13,224 nucleotides of DNA from Pyrobaculum sp. (GTDB lineage Archaea; Thermoproteota; Thermoprotei; Thermoproteales; Thermoproteaceae). Under the pieces are notes generated by a model, which did no database searches, was not told the origin of the DNA, and was given only the letters and a program-made list of their open reading frames with translations. Of this stretch, positions 12,774 through 13,224 are shown one piece after another (the first letter of the stretch is position 1; every line of letters starts with the position of its first letter). The stretch spans positions 1-13,224 of the forward strand of contig JAJHQT010000017.1 of assembly GCA_020833205.1 (NCBI GenBank), read 5' to 3'. The translations under genes and the position numbers were made by a program.

Positions 12774-13224
12774 CTACTCTAGATCCATAATTTCGTATTC
12801 CGACAGTACTTTTGTCCTGTCTGCGGCATACCGTGGGCCGACTGACGCCAGATATTGACGTACTATTTTGAACCAGCTGGGCTCCTCTACCGAGTAGCCT
12901 TTAGAGTGGGCGTCGTTCATCAAGGAGATGAGCTCCACGATTTTTGGATGTATCGCCCTTACAGAGCCCGCCGGAATGACGTCTAAAATGTTGTCGGGCA
13001 ACGTTCTCACAGCTTCCTCTAGTTTTGTCAGCCTCCGCCTAGATCTGTAGATGCGTATTTTTCTCTCCACCACGCGTTTACCAGCCTTTCCGATTTTCAC
13101 AGCCGCCACAGAAAGGCCTAGGAGACCTAGAGAAATGGCAGGCATCTGCAAGAGATAAGAGAGCAGAAACGCTAAAAGCGCCGTGAGGAGTGTAAATATG
13201 GCGATGGCCCTTAAGTCTTTTATA
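12774..13224 (-). CDS. Unknown membrane-anchored protein, 5' end beyond the window
   Basis: The frame is open from the right edge to TAG at 12776-12774, giving at least 149 residues. The visible N-terminus carries two hydrophobic stretches, AIAIFTLLTALLAFLLSYLL and AISLGLLGLSVAAVKIG, separated by a short turn. A strongly basic segment (KRVVERKIRIYRSRRR) follows. The remaining 90 residues are mixed helical and soluble, with the positive-inside rule suggesting they are cytoplasmic. A TTG at 13151 would give a 125-residue form, but it falls inside the first hydrophobic block, so the real start is probably outside the window. I do not recognise the family. It precedes tgtA by 14 bp on the same strand. 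Confidence 0.7.
   Translation of the reverse strand, partial: IKDLRAIAIFTLLTALLAFLLSYLLQMPAISLGLLGLSVAAVKIGKAGKRVVERKIRIYRSRRRLTKLEEAVRTLPDNILDVIPAGSVRAIHPKIVELISLMNDAHSKGYSVEEPSWFKIVRQYLASVGPRYAADRTKVLSEYEIMDLE

Overview
The window comes from a hyperthermophilic crenarchaeon of the Thermoproteales, most likely a Pyrobaculum or close relative. The evidence is an archaeal gene set (TFE, MBF1, SmAP/Lsm, ribosomal protein L37e, PAC2 protein, archaeosine-type TGT), an Lsm protein that looks nearly identical to what I recall of the P. aerophilum SmAP, frequent GTG starts, and TATA boxes centred about 23-25 bp before the start codon, the spacing expected for leaderless mRNAs. No insertion sequence, CRISPR array, tRNA or rRNA was found. 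This is dense core-genome DNA.

Layout. At 1-98 the first 32 codons of an unknown minus-strand gene run off the edge. On the plus strand follow a small zinc-ribbon protein and a double-length MoaC homologue (ATGA overlap), then serine hydroxymethyltransferase (glyA). Next, on the minus strand, come an atypical short-chain dehydrogenase lacking the usual Tyr/Lys pair and a HhH-GPD-like protein with an endonuclease III-type Fe-S cysteine loop. The latter diverges from cytidine deaminase (cdd). Mrp/NBP35 ATPase and a MarC-family membrane protein follow on the minus strand, then rpl37e (only 52 codons) overlapping lsm. Next to lsm is what looks like a decayed minus-strand gene (about 6854-7302), with one in-frame stop and two frame changes.

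Two small overlapping unknown plus-strand genes (7344-7899) come next. A minus-strand pre-PUA/PUA protein (7868-8326) then diverges from a plus-strand run of MBF1, GTPase HflX, transcription factor TFE and a PAC2 protein. The right end carries, on the minus strand, archaeosine tRNA-guanine transglycosylase (tgtA) and, before it, a membrane protein that continues past position 13224.

Links between genes. The TGT has no C-terminal pre-PUA/PUA region, and the 152-aa protein at 7868-8326 resembles exactly that missing part, so the two probably form a split archaeosine transglycosylase about 3 kb apart. MBF1-HflX-TFE-PAC2 is an information-processing and protein quality-control run. The most unusual protein is the MoaC homologue: it looks like two fused MoaC domains in which the active-site motifs are shared out between the halves.
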